Assembly (NCBI GenBank): GCA_021730945.1
Contig: JAKFYH010000008.1
Location: 1-64,000, forward strand
Length of the DNA stretch: 64,000 nt
Reading direction: 5' to 3'
Source: Acidobacteriota bacterium
GTDB lineage: Bacteria; Acidobacteriota; Vicinamibacteria; Vicinamibacterales; UBA2999
A program made the position numbers and the translations under genes. Shown here piece by piece: positions 18,653 through 34,794 of the stretch. Numbering within the stretch: the first letter of the stretch is position 1; every line of letters begins with the position of its first letter. The notes under the pieces are model-generated. The model did not search any database and was not told where the DNA came from. It was given only the letters and a program-made list of their open reading frames with translations.

Positions 18653-18729
18653 GCTGGCGTAGCTCAGCCCGGTAGAGCAGCTGATTTGTAATCAGCCGGT
18701 CGGGGGTTCAAATCCCTTCGCCAGCTCCA
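18653..18729 (+). tRNA. tRNA-Thr (anticodon TGT)
   Basis: Acceptor arms GCTGGCG and CGCCAGC pair fully. Anticodon loop TTTGTAA reads TGT. T-arm GGGGGTTCAAATCCC is canonical. The 3' CCA is encoded (18727-18729). First of a Thr-Tyr-Gly-Thr series before tuf, an order common upstream of tuf in many bacteria. Confidence 0.97.
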
Positions 18730-18817
18730 TCTTTGAGCACGCTGGAGCCAGGACGGGCAGCAATACAGGGGTCATCCTCACAAGACAGTACCGGCTCGGC
18801 GAGCCGGAAAGACCAAG

Positions 18818-18904
18818 GGGCAGGTGGCGGAGCGGTCAATCGCAACAGACTGTAAATCTGTCGCCCCAGTGGCTACGAAGGTTCGAATCCTTCCCTGCCC
18901 ACCA
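18818..18904 (+). tRNA. tRNA-Tyr (anticodon GTA)
   Basis: Acceptor GGGCAGG pairs with CCTGCCC. Anticodon stem ACAGA/TCTGT holds loop CTGTAAA, anticodon GTA. The long variable arm (CGCCCCAGTGGCTACG) is the class II form expected for bacterial tRNA-Tyr. CCA is encoded. Confidence 0.97.
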
Positions 18905-19044
18905 GCCTTCGCTCTGGGGCTATAAACGTGAGAGTGCCGATCAGGCGGAACTGGCCGGGATCGGAAAAGGGCGCAGAAGTGCAATATCGGCGGGTGAAAC
19001 CCCGCCGAAGCGCCGAGCAGTAAGTGGAGTGGCGAGGCGCGAAG

Positions 19045-19119
19045 GCGGGAGTAACTCAGTGGTAGAGTCACAGCCTTCCAAGCTGTTGGTCGCGGGTTCG
19101 ATCCCCGTCTCCCGCTCCA
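19045..19119 (+). tRNA. tRNA-Gly (anticodon TCC)
   Basis: GCGGGAG pairs with CTCCCGC. Anticodon stem ACAGC/GCTGT holds loop CTTCCAA, anticodon TCC. T-arm GCGGGTTCGATCCCCGT, CCA encoded. Confidence 0.97.
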
Positions 19120-19270
19120 CTCGACGCGCCGTGCGGCCCGCCTCCGGCGAGCCGCAGGCTCGCTCGCGGCAGGCCATTCGACGGTCGAGTGTCCTGGGCG
19201 AGTGATCGAGCGGCTCGAGCCGTTCGATCGCGAGGCGAAGGGCATTGGCGGCGCGGGTCGAAGGACAGAC

Positions 19271-19346
19271 GCTGATGTAGCTCAGTAGGTAGAGCACGTC
19301 CTTGGTAAGGACGAGGTCACCGGTTCGATCCCGGTCATCAGCTCCA
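19271..19346 (+). tRNA. tRNA-Thr (anticodon GGT)
   Basis: GCTGATG pairs with CATCAGC. Anticodon stem CGTCC/GGACG holds loop TTGGTAA, anticodon GGT. CCA encoded. It ends 108 bases before tuf, so it is probably processed from a tRNA-tuf transcript. Confidence 0.97.
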
Positions 19347-19454
19347 AGTTTGAATGGTGAGAGCTTCGGTTGGCGAGCCCAGCCGGATGGGCAGTAACAC
19401 CCTAAACCGACGCGGCACGAAGCCGGGTCGTAAGGAAGCGAGCGCAGACGAGTC

Positions 19455-20654
<1,200 letters not shown>

Positions 20655-20675
20655 GCGGGTTAGGCAGGTCGGGCG

Positions 20676-20721
20676 GGTCAGGCCGGTGGGGTTTGCCCAT
20701 ACCAGCCCCACCCGCCTGACC
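20676..20721 (+). promoter_or_regulatory. Strong hairpin between tuf and rpmG
   Basis: GGTCAGGCCGGTGGGG (20676-20691) and CCCCACCCGCCTGACC (20706-20721) form a 16-bp stem with a single mismatch around a 14-base loop. No T-run follows, so it may act as an RNA-stability or attenuation element rather than a terminator. Its right arm resembles the sequence at 3-30, upstream of rpsF. Confidence 0.7.
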
Positions 20722-20747
20722 AGGCTCACCGGCCTTGGGGAACAGCA

Positions 20748-20897
20748 ATGAGAGACATCATTCAAATGGCGTGCGGCGAGTGCAAACGCCGGAACTACAG
20801 CACGACCAAGAACAAGAAGAAGACGACCGAGCGGCTGGAAATGAAGAAGTACTGCCGCTTCTGCCGGAAACACCAGCCGCACAAGGAGCAGAAGTAG
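20748..20897 (+). CDS. rpmG: 50S ribosomal protein L33
   Basis: A 49-residue zinc-binding (C+) L33 with paired CGEC and CRFC motifs in [39 protein letters not shown] form (read in segments). It lies between tuf and tRNA-Trp, followed by secE, the standard order. The start ATG at 20748 is chosen by family length; a second in-frame ATG lies six codons later (20766). The upstream GGGGAACAGCA is a weak Shine-Dalgarno. Confidence 0.93.
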   Translation: MRDIIQMACGECKRRNYSTTKNKKKTTERLEMKKYCRFCRKHQPHKEQK

Positions 20898-20903
20898 GCG
20901 CGA

Positions 20904-20979
20904 AGGCCAGTAGCTCAATTGGCAGAGCACCGGTCTCCAAAACCGGGGGTTGGGGGTTCGATTCCCTCCTGGCCTGCCA
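20904..20979 (+). tRNA. tRNA-Trp (anticodon CCA)
   Basis: AGGCCAG pairs with CTGGCCT. Anticodon stem CCGGT/ACCGG holds loop CTCCAAA, anticodon CCA. Discriminator G and encoded CCA (20977-20979). It lies six bases after rpmG and 34 bases before secE, the usual tRNA-Trp position. Confidence 0.97.
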
Positions 20980-21013
20980 TCCATGACTGCGGCACGCGAC
21001 GCTTTGCGAACCG

Positions 21014-21271
21014 ATGAGCACCGAGATTATTGAGCAGCCCGGCGAGCGCGCCCCTTCGGGGCCCCTGGGCTGGTGGCAGCGTGCGGGGGAGTTTTTCTCC
21101 GAGGTGCGCAACGAGATGAAGCGGGTCACGTGGCCCTCGCAGCGCGAGGTCTACGCGACGACCGTGGTCGTGATTCTCACGTCGGTGTTCTTCGGGGTCT
21201 ACCTGTTTGGCGTCGACTTGCTGTTCGGCCGCGCGGCCGAATGGGTGTTTCGCCGCTTCGGAGGCGCGTAA
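21014..21271 (+). CDS. secE: Preprotein translocase subunit SecE
   Basis: Essential subunit clamping SecY in the Sec translocon. The 85-residue single-helix form has the conserved amphipathic [21 protein letters not shown] followed by one membrane helix ([23 protein letters not shown]). nusG begins directly at the next base, as in nearly all bacteria. Confidence 0.96.
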   Translation: MSTEIIEQPGERAPSGPLGWWQRAGEFFSEVRNEMKRVTWPSQREVYATTVVVILTSVFFGVYLFGVDLLFGRAAEWVFRRFGGA

Positions 21272-21814
21272 ATGACCGACGTCGCCGCCAAGAACTGGTA
21301 CATCGTCCACACCTACTCGGGCTTCGAGAACAAGGTGAAGGAGTCGCTCGAGGAGCGGGTCAAGGCGTACGGGCTGCAGGATGAGATCGGCGAAGTCCTG
21401 ATTCCGAAGGAAGACATCATCGAGAAGCGCAACGGCAAGGAAGTCAAGACTGCCCGCCGCTTCTTTCCAGGCTACATCCTGGTTGAGATGAACATGACCG
21501 ACAACGCGTGGCACGTCGTCAAGAACACGCCGAAGGTCACGGGGTTTGTCGGCGCCGGGGCCAAGCCGACGCCGATCAGCCGCGAAGAGGTCGAGCAGAT
21601 CCTTGACCAGGTGAAGACCGCGGCCGAGAAGCCGCGACCGAAGTACACGTTCGACAAGGGTGACCAGGTCCGCATCAACGAGGGGCCGTTCACCGGCTTC
21701 AACGGCGCGGTGGACGAGGTCAACGCGGAGAAGAACACGTTGAAGGTCATGGTGACCATCTTCGGCCGCGCCACCCCGGTCGAACTCGATTTTCTGCAGG
21801 TTGAGAAACTGTAA
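21272..21814 (+). CDS. nusG: Transcription termination/antitermination protein NusG
   Basis: NusG links RNA polymerase to Rho or the ribosome. The NGN domain starts [20 protein letters not shown], with [16 protein letters not shown]; the C-terminal KOW domain is [24 protein letters not shown]. The protein has 180 residues, normal. The start abuts the secE stop, and the stop overlaps rplK by one base (TAATG). Confidence 0.97.
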   Translation: MTDVAAKNWYIVHTYSGFENKVKESLEERVKAYGLQDEIGEVLIPKEDIIEKRNGKEVKTARRFFPGYILVEMNMTDNAWHVVKNTPKVTGFVGAGAKPTPISREEVEQILDQVKTAAEKPRPKYTFDKGDQVRINEGPFTGFNGAVDEVNAEKNTLKVMVTIFGRATPVELDFLQVEKL

Positions 21815-22239
21815 TGGCGAAAAAAGTTCAGGCAATGGTGAAGCTCCAGATTCCCGCCGGCAAGGCCACTCCGGCCCCGCCCGTGGGCACGGCGCTTGGT
21901 CCGCACGGCGTCAACATCATGGACTTCGTCAAGGCCTTCAACGCGAAGACGGCCAAGGACGACGGGCTGATCATCCCCGCGGTGGTGACGATCTATTCGG
22001 ATCGCTCCTACACCTTCATCACCAAGACGCCGCCGGCGTCGGTGCTGCTCAAGAAGGCGGCGAACCTCGCCAAGGGGTCCGCGGTGCCCAACAAGAACAA
22101 GGTCGGCCAGGTGACGGCCAAGCAGGTGGAAGACATCGCCAAGCTGAAGATGCCCGACCTCAATACCGATTCAGTCGAATCGGCGATCCGCACCGTGTCG
22201 GGCACGGCGCGTTCGATGGGACTCGACGTAGTCGGATAG
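21814..22239 (+). CDS. rplK: 50S ribosomal protein L11
   Basis: L11 of the GTPase-associated centre. [34 protein letters not shown] is diagnostic, with the C-terminal rRNA-binding domain ending [12 protein letters not shown]. The 141-residue length is standard. It overlaps nusG by one base. Confidence 0.98.
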   Translation: MAKKVQAMVKLQIPAGKATPAPPVGTALGPHGVNIMDFVKAFNAKTAKDDGLIIPAVVTIYSDRSYTFITKTPPASVLLKKAANLAKGSAVPNKNKVGQVTAKQVEDIAKLKMPDLNTDSVESAIRTVSGTARSMGLDVVG

Positions 22240-22243
22240 GCAA

Positions 22244-22280
22244 GTGGGAGGTCCGCTTTGGCGGCCCGTTAACACCACGG
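22244..22280 (+). promoter_or_regulatory. Likely L1-binding autoregulatory mRNA site
   Basis: GTGGGAGG (22244-22251), hairpin CCGC-TTTG-GCGG (22253-22264) and CCCGTTAACACCACGG (22265-22280) fold with GTGG pairing to CCAC. This matches the L1-binding motif known between rplK and rplA in many bacteria, where free L1 represses translation. The rplA Shine-Dalgarno (GGAG) follows at about 22283. Confidence 0.7.
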
Positions 22281-22290
22281 TTGGAGAAAC

Positions 22291-22995
22291 ATGAGAACAC
22301 ACGGCAAGAAATACACGGCGGCCCGCGAACAGGTGGAGAACAAGCTGTATCCCCTGGCTGATGCGCTTCCGCTCGTGCAGAAGGTCAAGTTCGCCAAGTT
22401 CGACGAGACCGTGGCGCTGTCGATTCGCCTCGGTGTCGATCCCAAGCACGCCGACCAGATGGTGCGCGGCACCGTGGTGCTGCCGCACGGCCTGGGCAAG
22501 TCCAAGAGCGTGCTGGTGATCGCCGGTCCGGACAAGCAGAAGGAAGCGCTCGAAGCCGGCGCCGACATCGTCGGCGGCGAGGAACTGGTCGAGAAGATCA
22601 ATGGCGGCTGGACCGCGTTTGATGCCGTGGTGGCGACACCCGACATGATGCGGGCGGTCGGCAAGCTGGGCAAGGTGCTCGGCCCGCGCGGCCTGATGCC
22701 GAACCCGAAGACCGGCACCGTGACGCCCAACGTGGCGCAGGCGGTGAAGGAAATCAAGGCCGGCAAGGTCGAGTTCCGCGTCGACAAGACCGGCATCGTG
22801 CACGCCCCGGTCGGCAAGATTTCGTTCTCGGCCGAGAACCTGGTCGACAACGCGACCGCGCTGATTGACAGCATCGTGCGGGCCAAGCCGGCGGCGGCCA
22901 AGGGCAAGTACCTGAAGAGCATCACGGTGTCGTCGACCATGGGCCCCGGCGTCAAGATCGATGAGAGCGGCGTCGAAACCGCCGTGAAGAAGTAG
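22291..22995 (+). CDS. rplA: 50S ribosomal protein L1
   Basis: L1 of the tRNA exit stalk and translational repressor of its own operon. Markers are [46 protein letters not shown] and the C-terminal [14 protein letters not shown]. The 234-residue length is normal. It is preceded by a recognisable L1-binding hairpin. Confidence 0.98.
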   Translation: MRTHGKKYTAAREQVENKLYPLADALPLVQKVKFAKFDETVALSIRLGVDPKHADQMVRGTVVLPHGLGKSKSVLVIAGPDKQKEALEAGADIVGGEELVEKINGGWTAFDAVVATPDMMRAVGKLGKVLGPRGLMPNPKTGTVTPNVAQAVKEIKAGKVEFRVDKTGIVHAPVGKISFSAENLVDNATALIDSIVRAKPAAAKGKYLKSITVSSTMGPGVKIDESGVETAVKK

Positions 22996-23013
22996 GCGGG
23001 GGAAGCAGATATC

Positions 23014-23541
23014 ATGGCAGTGACACGAGCCGACAAGACCGCCACAGTGGAAACACTGGAAGGCATGTTCAAGGGCGCCGAGGTGGCGATCCTTCTGGAC
23101 TACAAGGGCATCAACGTGCCGCAGGTGACCGAGCTGCGCTCGCAGCTGCGCAAGTCGAAGGCCAACTACAAGGTGGTCAAGAACTCGCTGGCCAAGCGCG
23201 CCCTCAAGGGCACCGCCTACGAGACCCTGACTGCGCACTTCGAGGGCACGACCGGTGTCGTCTACACCGACGGCGACCCGGTGGCGCTGGCCAAGACGCT
23301 GACGACCTTCATGAAGACGGTGCCGTCGCTGCAGATCAAGGCGGCGGTGGTCCAGGGCCAGGCCCTGAAGGCGGCGGAAGTGGCGAGTCTTGCCACCCTG
23401 CCGGGCAAGCCGGAACTCTACGCGAAGCTGCTCTTCCTCCTCCAGGCCCCGATGGTGAACCTGGTGCGCGTGCTGAACGCGGTGCCGAGGGACCTGATGA
23501 GCGTGCTCGTGCAGGCGGAAGAGAAGCGAAAAGAATCATAG
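23014..23541 (+). CDS. rplJ: 50S ribosomal protein L10
   Basis: Stalk base protein that anchors L7/L12 dimers. It begins [33 protein letters not shown], with [14 protein letters not shown] the rRNA-binding segment. The C-terminal helix ([12 protein letters not shown]) binds L12. The protein has 175 residues. It lies 18 bases after rplA. Confidence 0.97.
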   Translation: MAVTRADKTATVETLEGMFKGAEVAILLDYKGINVPQVTELRSQLRKSKANYKVVKNSLAKRALKGTAYETLTAHFEGTTGVVYTDGDPVALAKTLTTFMKTVPSLQIKAAVVQGQALKAAEVASLATLPGKPELYAKLLFLLQAPMVNLVRVLNAVPRDLMSVLVQAEEKRKES

Positions 23542-23583
23542 GGTAGGGACCCTCGACGTTTTACTTTTTAAGGAGCGATAGCA

Positions 23584-23979
23584 ATGGCCGACGTGAATCA
23601 GCAGCAGGTGATCGAATACATCAAGGGCATTTCCGTGATGGAGCTCTCGCAGCTCGTCAAGGCGCTCGAGACCGAACTCGGCGTGTCGGCAGCGGCCGCC
23701 ATGCCGATGGCGATGCCGATGGGCGGCGGCGCGGCGGCCGGCGGCGGCGCGGCGGCGGCGGAAGAGCAGACCGAGTTCACGGTGGTCCTGACCGACGTGG
23801 GCGGCAACAAGATCAACGTGATCAAGACCGTGCGCGAAGTCACCAGCCTCGGCCTGAAGGAAGCCAAGGACCTCGTCGAGGGCGCGCCCAAGCCGATCAA
23901 GGAAGGCGTGACCAAGGAAGAGGCCGCGGGCATCAAGAAGAAGTTCGAGGACGCCGGCGCCAAGGTCGAGATCAAGTAA
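23584..23979 (+). CDS. rplL: 50S ribosomal protein L7/L12
   Basis: Stalk protein recruiting translation factors, 131 residues. An N-terminal dimerisation helix is followed by an Ala/Gly/Met-rich hinge ([19 protein letters not shown]) and the C-terminal domain [36 protein letters not shown]. The hinge is somewhat long. AAGGAG sits about eight bases before the ATG. A terminator-like hairpin follows before rpoB. Confidence 0.98.
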   Translation: MADVNQQQVIEYIKGISVMELSQLVKALETELGVSAAAAMPMAMPMGGGAAAGGGAAAAEEQTEFTVVLTDVGGNKINVIKTVREVTSLGLKEAKDLVEGAPKPIKEGVTKEEAAGIKKKFEDAGAKVEIK

Positions 23980-24014
23980 CACCTCGATCGACGCGGACAG
24001 TTCAGTCGTGGTGA

Positions 24015-24058
24015 CGGACACCGGGGGTGCGCCCCTGGTGTCCGCCGTACGTTTTTTT
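24015..24058 (+). terminator. Attenuator-like hairpin between rplL and rpoB
   Basis: CGGACACCGGGGG (24015-24027) and CCCCTGGTGTCCG (24032-24044) form a 13-bp stem with one mismatch and a 4-base loop. Seven Ts (24052-24058) follow after seven more bases. The T-run is displaced, so partial termination is more likely than a full stop. Partial termination between rplL and rpoB is known in E. coli. Confidence 0.7.
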
Positions 24059-24083
24059 CACCCTCCGGGATCCCGAGCGACGC

Positions 24084-28376
<4,293 letters not shown>

Positions 28377-28381
28377 TGAAC

Positions 28382-32605
<4,224 letters not shown>

Positions 32606-32617
32606 GCTTCGGTGGAG

Positions 32618-32635
32618 GCAACCCTTCAGGGTTGC
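32618..32635 (+). repeat. Small perfect hairpin after rpoC
   Basis: GCAACCC (32618-32624) and GGGTTGC (32629-32635) form a 7-bp stem with loop TTCA, 12 bases after the rpoC stop and ahead of the main terminator. It may protect the mRNA 3' end. Confidence 0.5.
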
Positions 32636-32652
32636 GTATCCTGAAACACCGA

Positions 32653-32692
32653 AAGGCCCCAGAGAGCAACTCTCTGGGGCCTTCTTCTTTTT
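32653..32692 (+). terminator. Rho-independent terminator of the rpoBC operon
   Basis: AAGGCCCCAGAGAG (32653-32666), loop CAA, and CTCTCTGGGGCCTT (32670-32683) form a perfect 14-bp stem, followed by CTTCTTTTT to 32692. It is the strongest terminator in the window and separates rpoC from the accessory island. Confidence 0.95.
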
Positions 32693-32841
32693 GGGCGCCT
32701 ACTTGCCCTGGCTCTTGGCCACCGTCACGTTGACCACACGTCGTCCACCCAAACGCCGCCCGGCCCCTCGATGCCCGGCCGGATCGCCGCGTCCGCATGC
32801 TCCGCTAACCAGTTCTGGCGCGGCCGCTTCCCGCCCCGAGC

Positions 32842-32870
32842 TTGACATGACAAAGCGATGAAAACATCAT
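32842..32870 (+). promoter_or_regulatory. Promoter of the first toxin-antitoxin pair
   Basis: A perfect TTGACA (32842-32847), a 17-base spacer and a weak CATCAT (32865-32870). The -10 ends six bases before the antitoxin ATG at 32877, and no Shine-Dalgarno is present, so the mRNA may be leaderless. Between the rpoC terminator and this promoter (32693-32841) no gene is seen. Confidence 0.6.
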
Positions 32871-32876
32871 CATGGC

Positions 32877-33110
32877 ATGTCCAAGACCATGGTCCAGATC
32901 CGCAATGTCCCGGCCGCGTTCCATCGCCGGCTGAAGGCGCGAGCCGCGATCGAAGGCATGTCGATGTCCGACTTCGTCTTGCGCGAGGTCGGCAAGGCGC
33001 TGGACCGGCCGACCCGCCAGGAGGTGCTGGACCGCTTGACCGCCGGAGCTGCTCGCCAGCTGCCGCGCGACCCCGCTGAGGTGATTCGCGACGGGCGAGC
33101 CGAGCGGTGA
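32877..33110 (+). CDS. FitA-like ribbon-helix-helix antitoxin
   Basis: 77 residues. The N-terminal ribbon-helix-helix is MSKTMVQIRNVPAAFHRRLKARAAIEGMSMSDFVLREV (read in segments), and the C-terminal tail would wrap the toxin. It is the antitoxin half of a VapBC/FitAB-type pair: the next frame is a PIN toxin overlapping by four bases (GTGA). Autoregulation by binding its own promoter is expected of the family, but no clear operator palindrome was found at this promoter. Confidence 0.88.
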   Translation: MSKTMVQIRNVPAAFHRRLKARAAIEGMSMSDFVLREVGKALDRPTRQEVLDRLTAGAARQLPRDPAEVIRDGRAER

Positions 33111-33529
33111 TCGTGCTCGACGCGTCGGCGCTGGTCGAGCTGCTGCTCGAGACCGCCTCGGGGCACCGGATTGCCGCGCTGATTGCCGACCCGGCCGTCG
33201 CTCTTCATGTGCCCCATCTCGCCGATATCGAGGTGACGCAAGCCCTGCGACGGTACGAGCGCGACGGCGCGATTGGCGAAGGGGAAGCAGAAGGCGCGAT
33301 CGGCGTGCTGCATACACTCGACCTTCAACGTCACGCGCATGAGCCGCTGCTTGACCGTGTCTGGGAACTGCGTCACAACATGAGTGCCTACGACGCGGTT
33401 TATGTCTCTCTGGCCGAGGTACTCGACGCCCGGCTGCTGACCTGCGACCGCCGACTGGCCCGCGCGCCAGGTGGACGGGCGCGCTTGGAGTTTGTGAAGG
33501 AAGGTGAGCGACATGACAACGACCAGTGA
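33107..33529 (+). CDS. PIN-domain toxin (VapC/FitB type)
   Basis: 140-residue PIN ribonuclease toxin. The acidic residues are in MIVLDASALVELLLE (Asp5), PHLADIEVTQAL (Glu) and MSAYDAVYVSLAEVLDARLLTCDRRL (two Asp). It starts with GTG overlapping the antitoxin stop, implying translational coupling. Family members cleave tRNA or rRNA; the target here is unknown. Its 3' end overlaps the DinB-family gene by 17 bases. Confidence 0.88.
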   Translation: MIVLDASALVELLLETASGHRIAALIADPAVALHVPHLADIEVTQALRRYERDGAIGEGEAEGAIGVLHTLDLQRHAHEPLLDRVWELRHNMSAYDAVYVSLAEVLDARLLTCDRRLARAPGGRARLEFVKEGERHDNDQ

Positions 33530-34025
33530 TGCCACGGCCCGCGCTGCCCTGAGGCAAATGGCCGCGACCCTGGCCTATCGGGCCGCCAAGGTCCTTCGGG
33601 ACGTGCCGCCGTCCTTCGCCCACCAGGCCTTCGGCGACGCCACCCGCCAACCGGTGCGCATCGTCGCTCATATGGCCGACCTGATGGCGTGGGGCGTGTC
33701 AATGGCCGGTGGCGTCACGGAATGGAAGCCGGCCGGTAGCGACAACTGGGACACCGAGGTCGATCGGTTCTTCGCGGGCCTGGCGGCCCTTGATGCGGAG
33801 CTGGCGGCAGACGGGCCATTGGCCGGTTCGATCGACCAGTTGATCCAGGGGCCGCTTGCCGATGCGCTGACGCACGTCGGCCAGTTGGCGATGCTCCGCG
33901 GGATGGCCGGCGCGCCGGTCAGGCCCGAGAGCTACGCGCGCGCGACGATCGAGCCCGGGCGGGTCGGCCGTGACCAGGCTCCACCCGGCCGCGAGTTTGA
34001 TGGCGACGCCAGCGCGAGACGATAG
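33513..34025 (+). CDS. DinB-family putative metal-dependent protein
   Basis: 170 residues of four-helix DinB/YfiT type: VRIVAHMADLMAWGVSM holds the first conserved His, and DALTHVGQLAMLRGMAGAPV the typical final H-x-x-Q-L block. Members include thiol transferases and hydrolases; the activity here is unknown. The ATG at 33513 lies inside the toxin gene and has AAGGTGAG about six bases upstream. The gene ends three bases from the convergent toxin on the other strand. Confidence 0.75.
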   Translation: MTTTSDATARAALRQMAATLAYRAAKVLRDVPPSFAHQAFGDATRQPVRIVAHMADLMAWGVSMAGGVTEWKPAGSDNWDTEVDRFFAGLAALDAELAADGPLAGSIDQLIQGPLADALTHVGQLAMLRGMAGAPVRPESYARATIEPGRVGRDQAPPGREFDGDASARR

Positions 34026-34028
34026 CGC

Positions 34029-34436
34029 CTACCAGATCACCTTCACGGCCCCGGCCCGCTCGATTTCGATATCGCGCGTGAGCAAGGGCAGGTCCAGTGC
34101 CTGTGCCGCAGCGACGATGAGCGCATCGAACGGATCGCGGTTGAATCGCAGCTCGTCGGCGGCCACGACCTGCTCACGACTCAGATCGAGAGGCTGATAG
34201 GCGGCGTTGGTGAACAAGTCATCGAAGAACCCGCGTGACGTCCGCCGCAGGTTCACCCGGCCGGCCCTTGCCAGCAGCATCACTTCCCACATGACCGCCA
34301 CGGGCACGTAGACCAGGGCACGGCGTGCCTCGGCCGCCCGAAACACCGCGGCTGCCTTCGGTCCGAGTCCACGCCCGCCGGCGGCGTGGAACAGCAGGGC
34401 ATGGGTATCGGTGACAACGGCGTCGCTGTCAGCCAC
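34029..34436 (-). CDS. PIN-domain toxin (VapC family)
   Basis: 135 residues with VVTDTHALLFHA (first Asp), VAVMWEVMLLARAGRV (Glu) and RDPFDALIVAAAQALDLPLLTRD (two Asp), the PIN catalytic set. It starts with GTG and overlaps the antitoxin gene by eight bases. It is of a different VapC subtype from the pair at 33107, so the two loci are not recent duplicates. Confidence 0.88.
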   Translation of the reverse strand: MADSDAVVTDTHALLFHAAGGRGLGPKAAAVFRAAEARRALVYVPVAVMWEVMLLARAGRVNLRRTSRGFFDDLFTNAAYQPLDLSREQVVAADELRFNRDPFDALIVAAAQALDLPLLTRDIEIERAGAVKVIW

Positions 34437-34755
34437 GGGCCTTCTTCTTTCTGGATGCGGCCGTGGTTGAACGTGGCGCTCGCTCGAGGGAACCCCCGAT
34501 TGAGCGCGTCAGGGAATCGGTGAACCCGGCTCGGACAGCGGCGTCGGCGCCGGCCAGCAGGGGATCCTCGGCCAGGTCGATCGTGCCGACGACCGACCGT
34601 GCCGGCTCGCTACCGCCCAGGCGTCCGGCCCGCGCTTCGGCTACCAGCTGGTCGACGGCTGCGCTGACGCTGCCGCCCGCCACCACCCGGGCCCTGCCCT
34701 TCAGCCAGAGCAGGTTGGATTCCTCAATCGTGAGCGAGATCGGTTGTTTCGCCAT
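34429..34755 (-). CDS. VapB-like antitoxin
   Basis: 108 residues. The N-terminus (MAKQPISLTIEESNLLWLKGRARVVAGGSVSAAVDQLV in segments) has ribbon-helix-helix character. The C-terminus is basic (SRKKKARG). It precedes the PIN toxin with an eight-base overlap. The ATG lies inside a perfect 26-bp palindrome, which indicates tight autoregulation. Confidence 0.8.
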   Translation of the reverse strand: MAKQPISLTIEESNLLWLKGRARVVAGGSVSAAVDQLVAEARAGRLGGSEPARSVVGTIDLAEDPLLAGADAAVRAGFTDSLTRSIGGSLERAPRSTTAASRKKKARG

Positions 34756-34783
34756 GATTACAGCCTAGGCTGTAATCATAGCA
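34754..34783 (-). promoter_or_regulatory. Antitoxin operator palindrome overlapping promoter and start codon
   Basis: Positions 34754-34779 are a perfect 26-base palindrome centred on CCTAGG with outer arms ATGATTACAG/CTGTAATCAT. On the minus strand the extended -10 TGCTATGAT occupies 34775-34783, and the antitoxin ATG (34753-34755) lies at the other end. A dimeric antitoxin bound here would block both the promoter and initiation. Confidence 0.8.
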
Positions 34784-34794
34784 TTGCCCGATGG

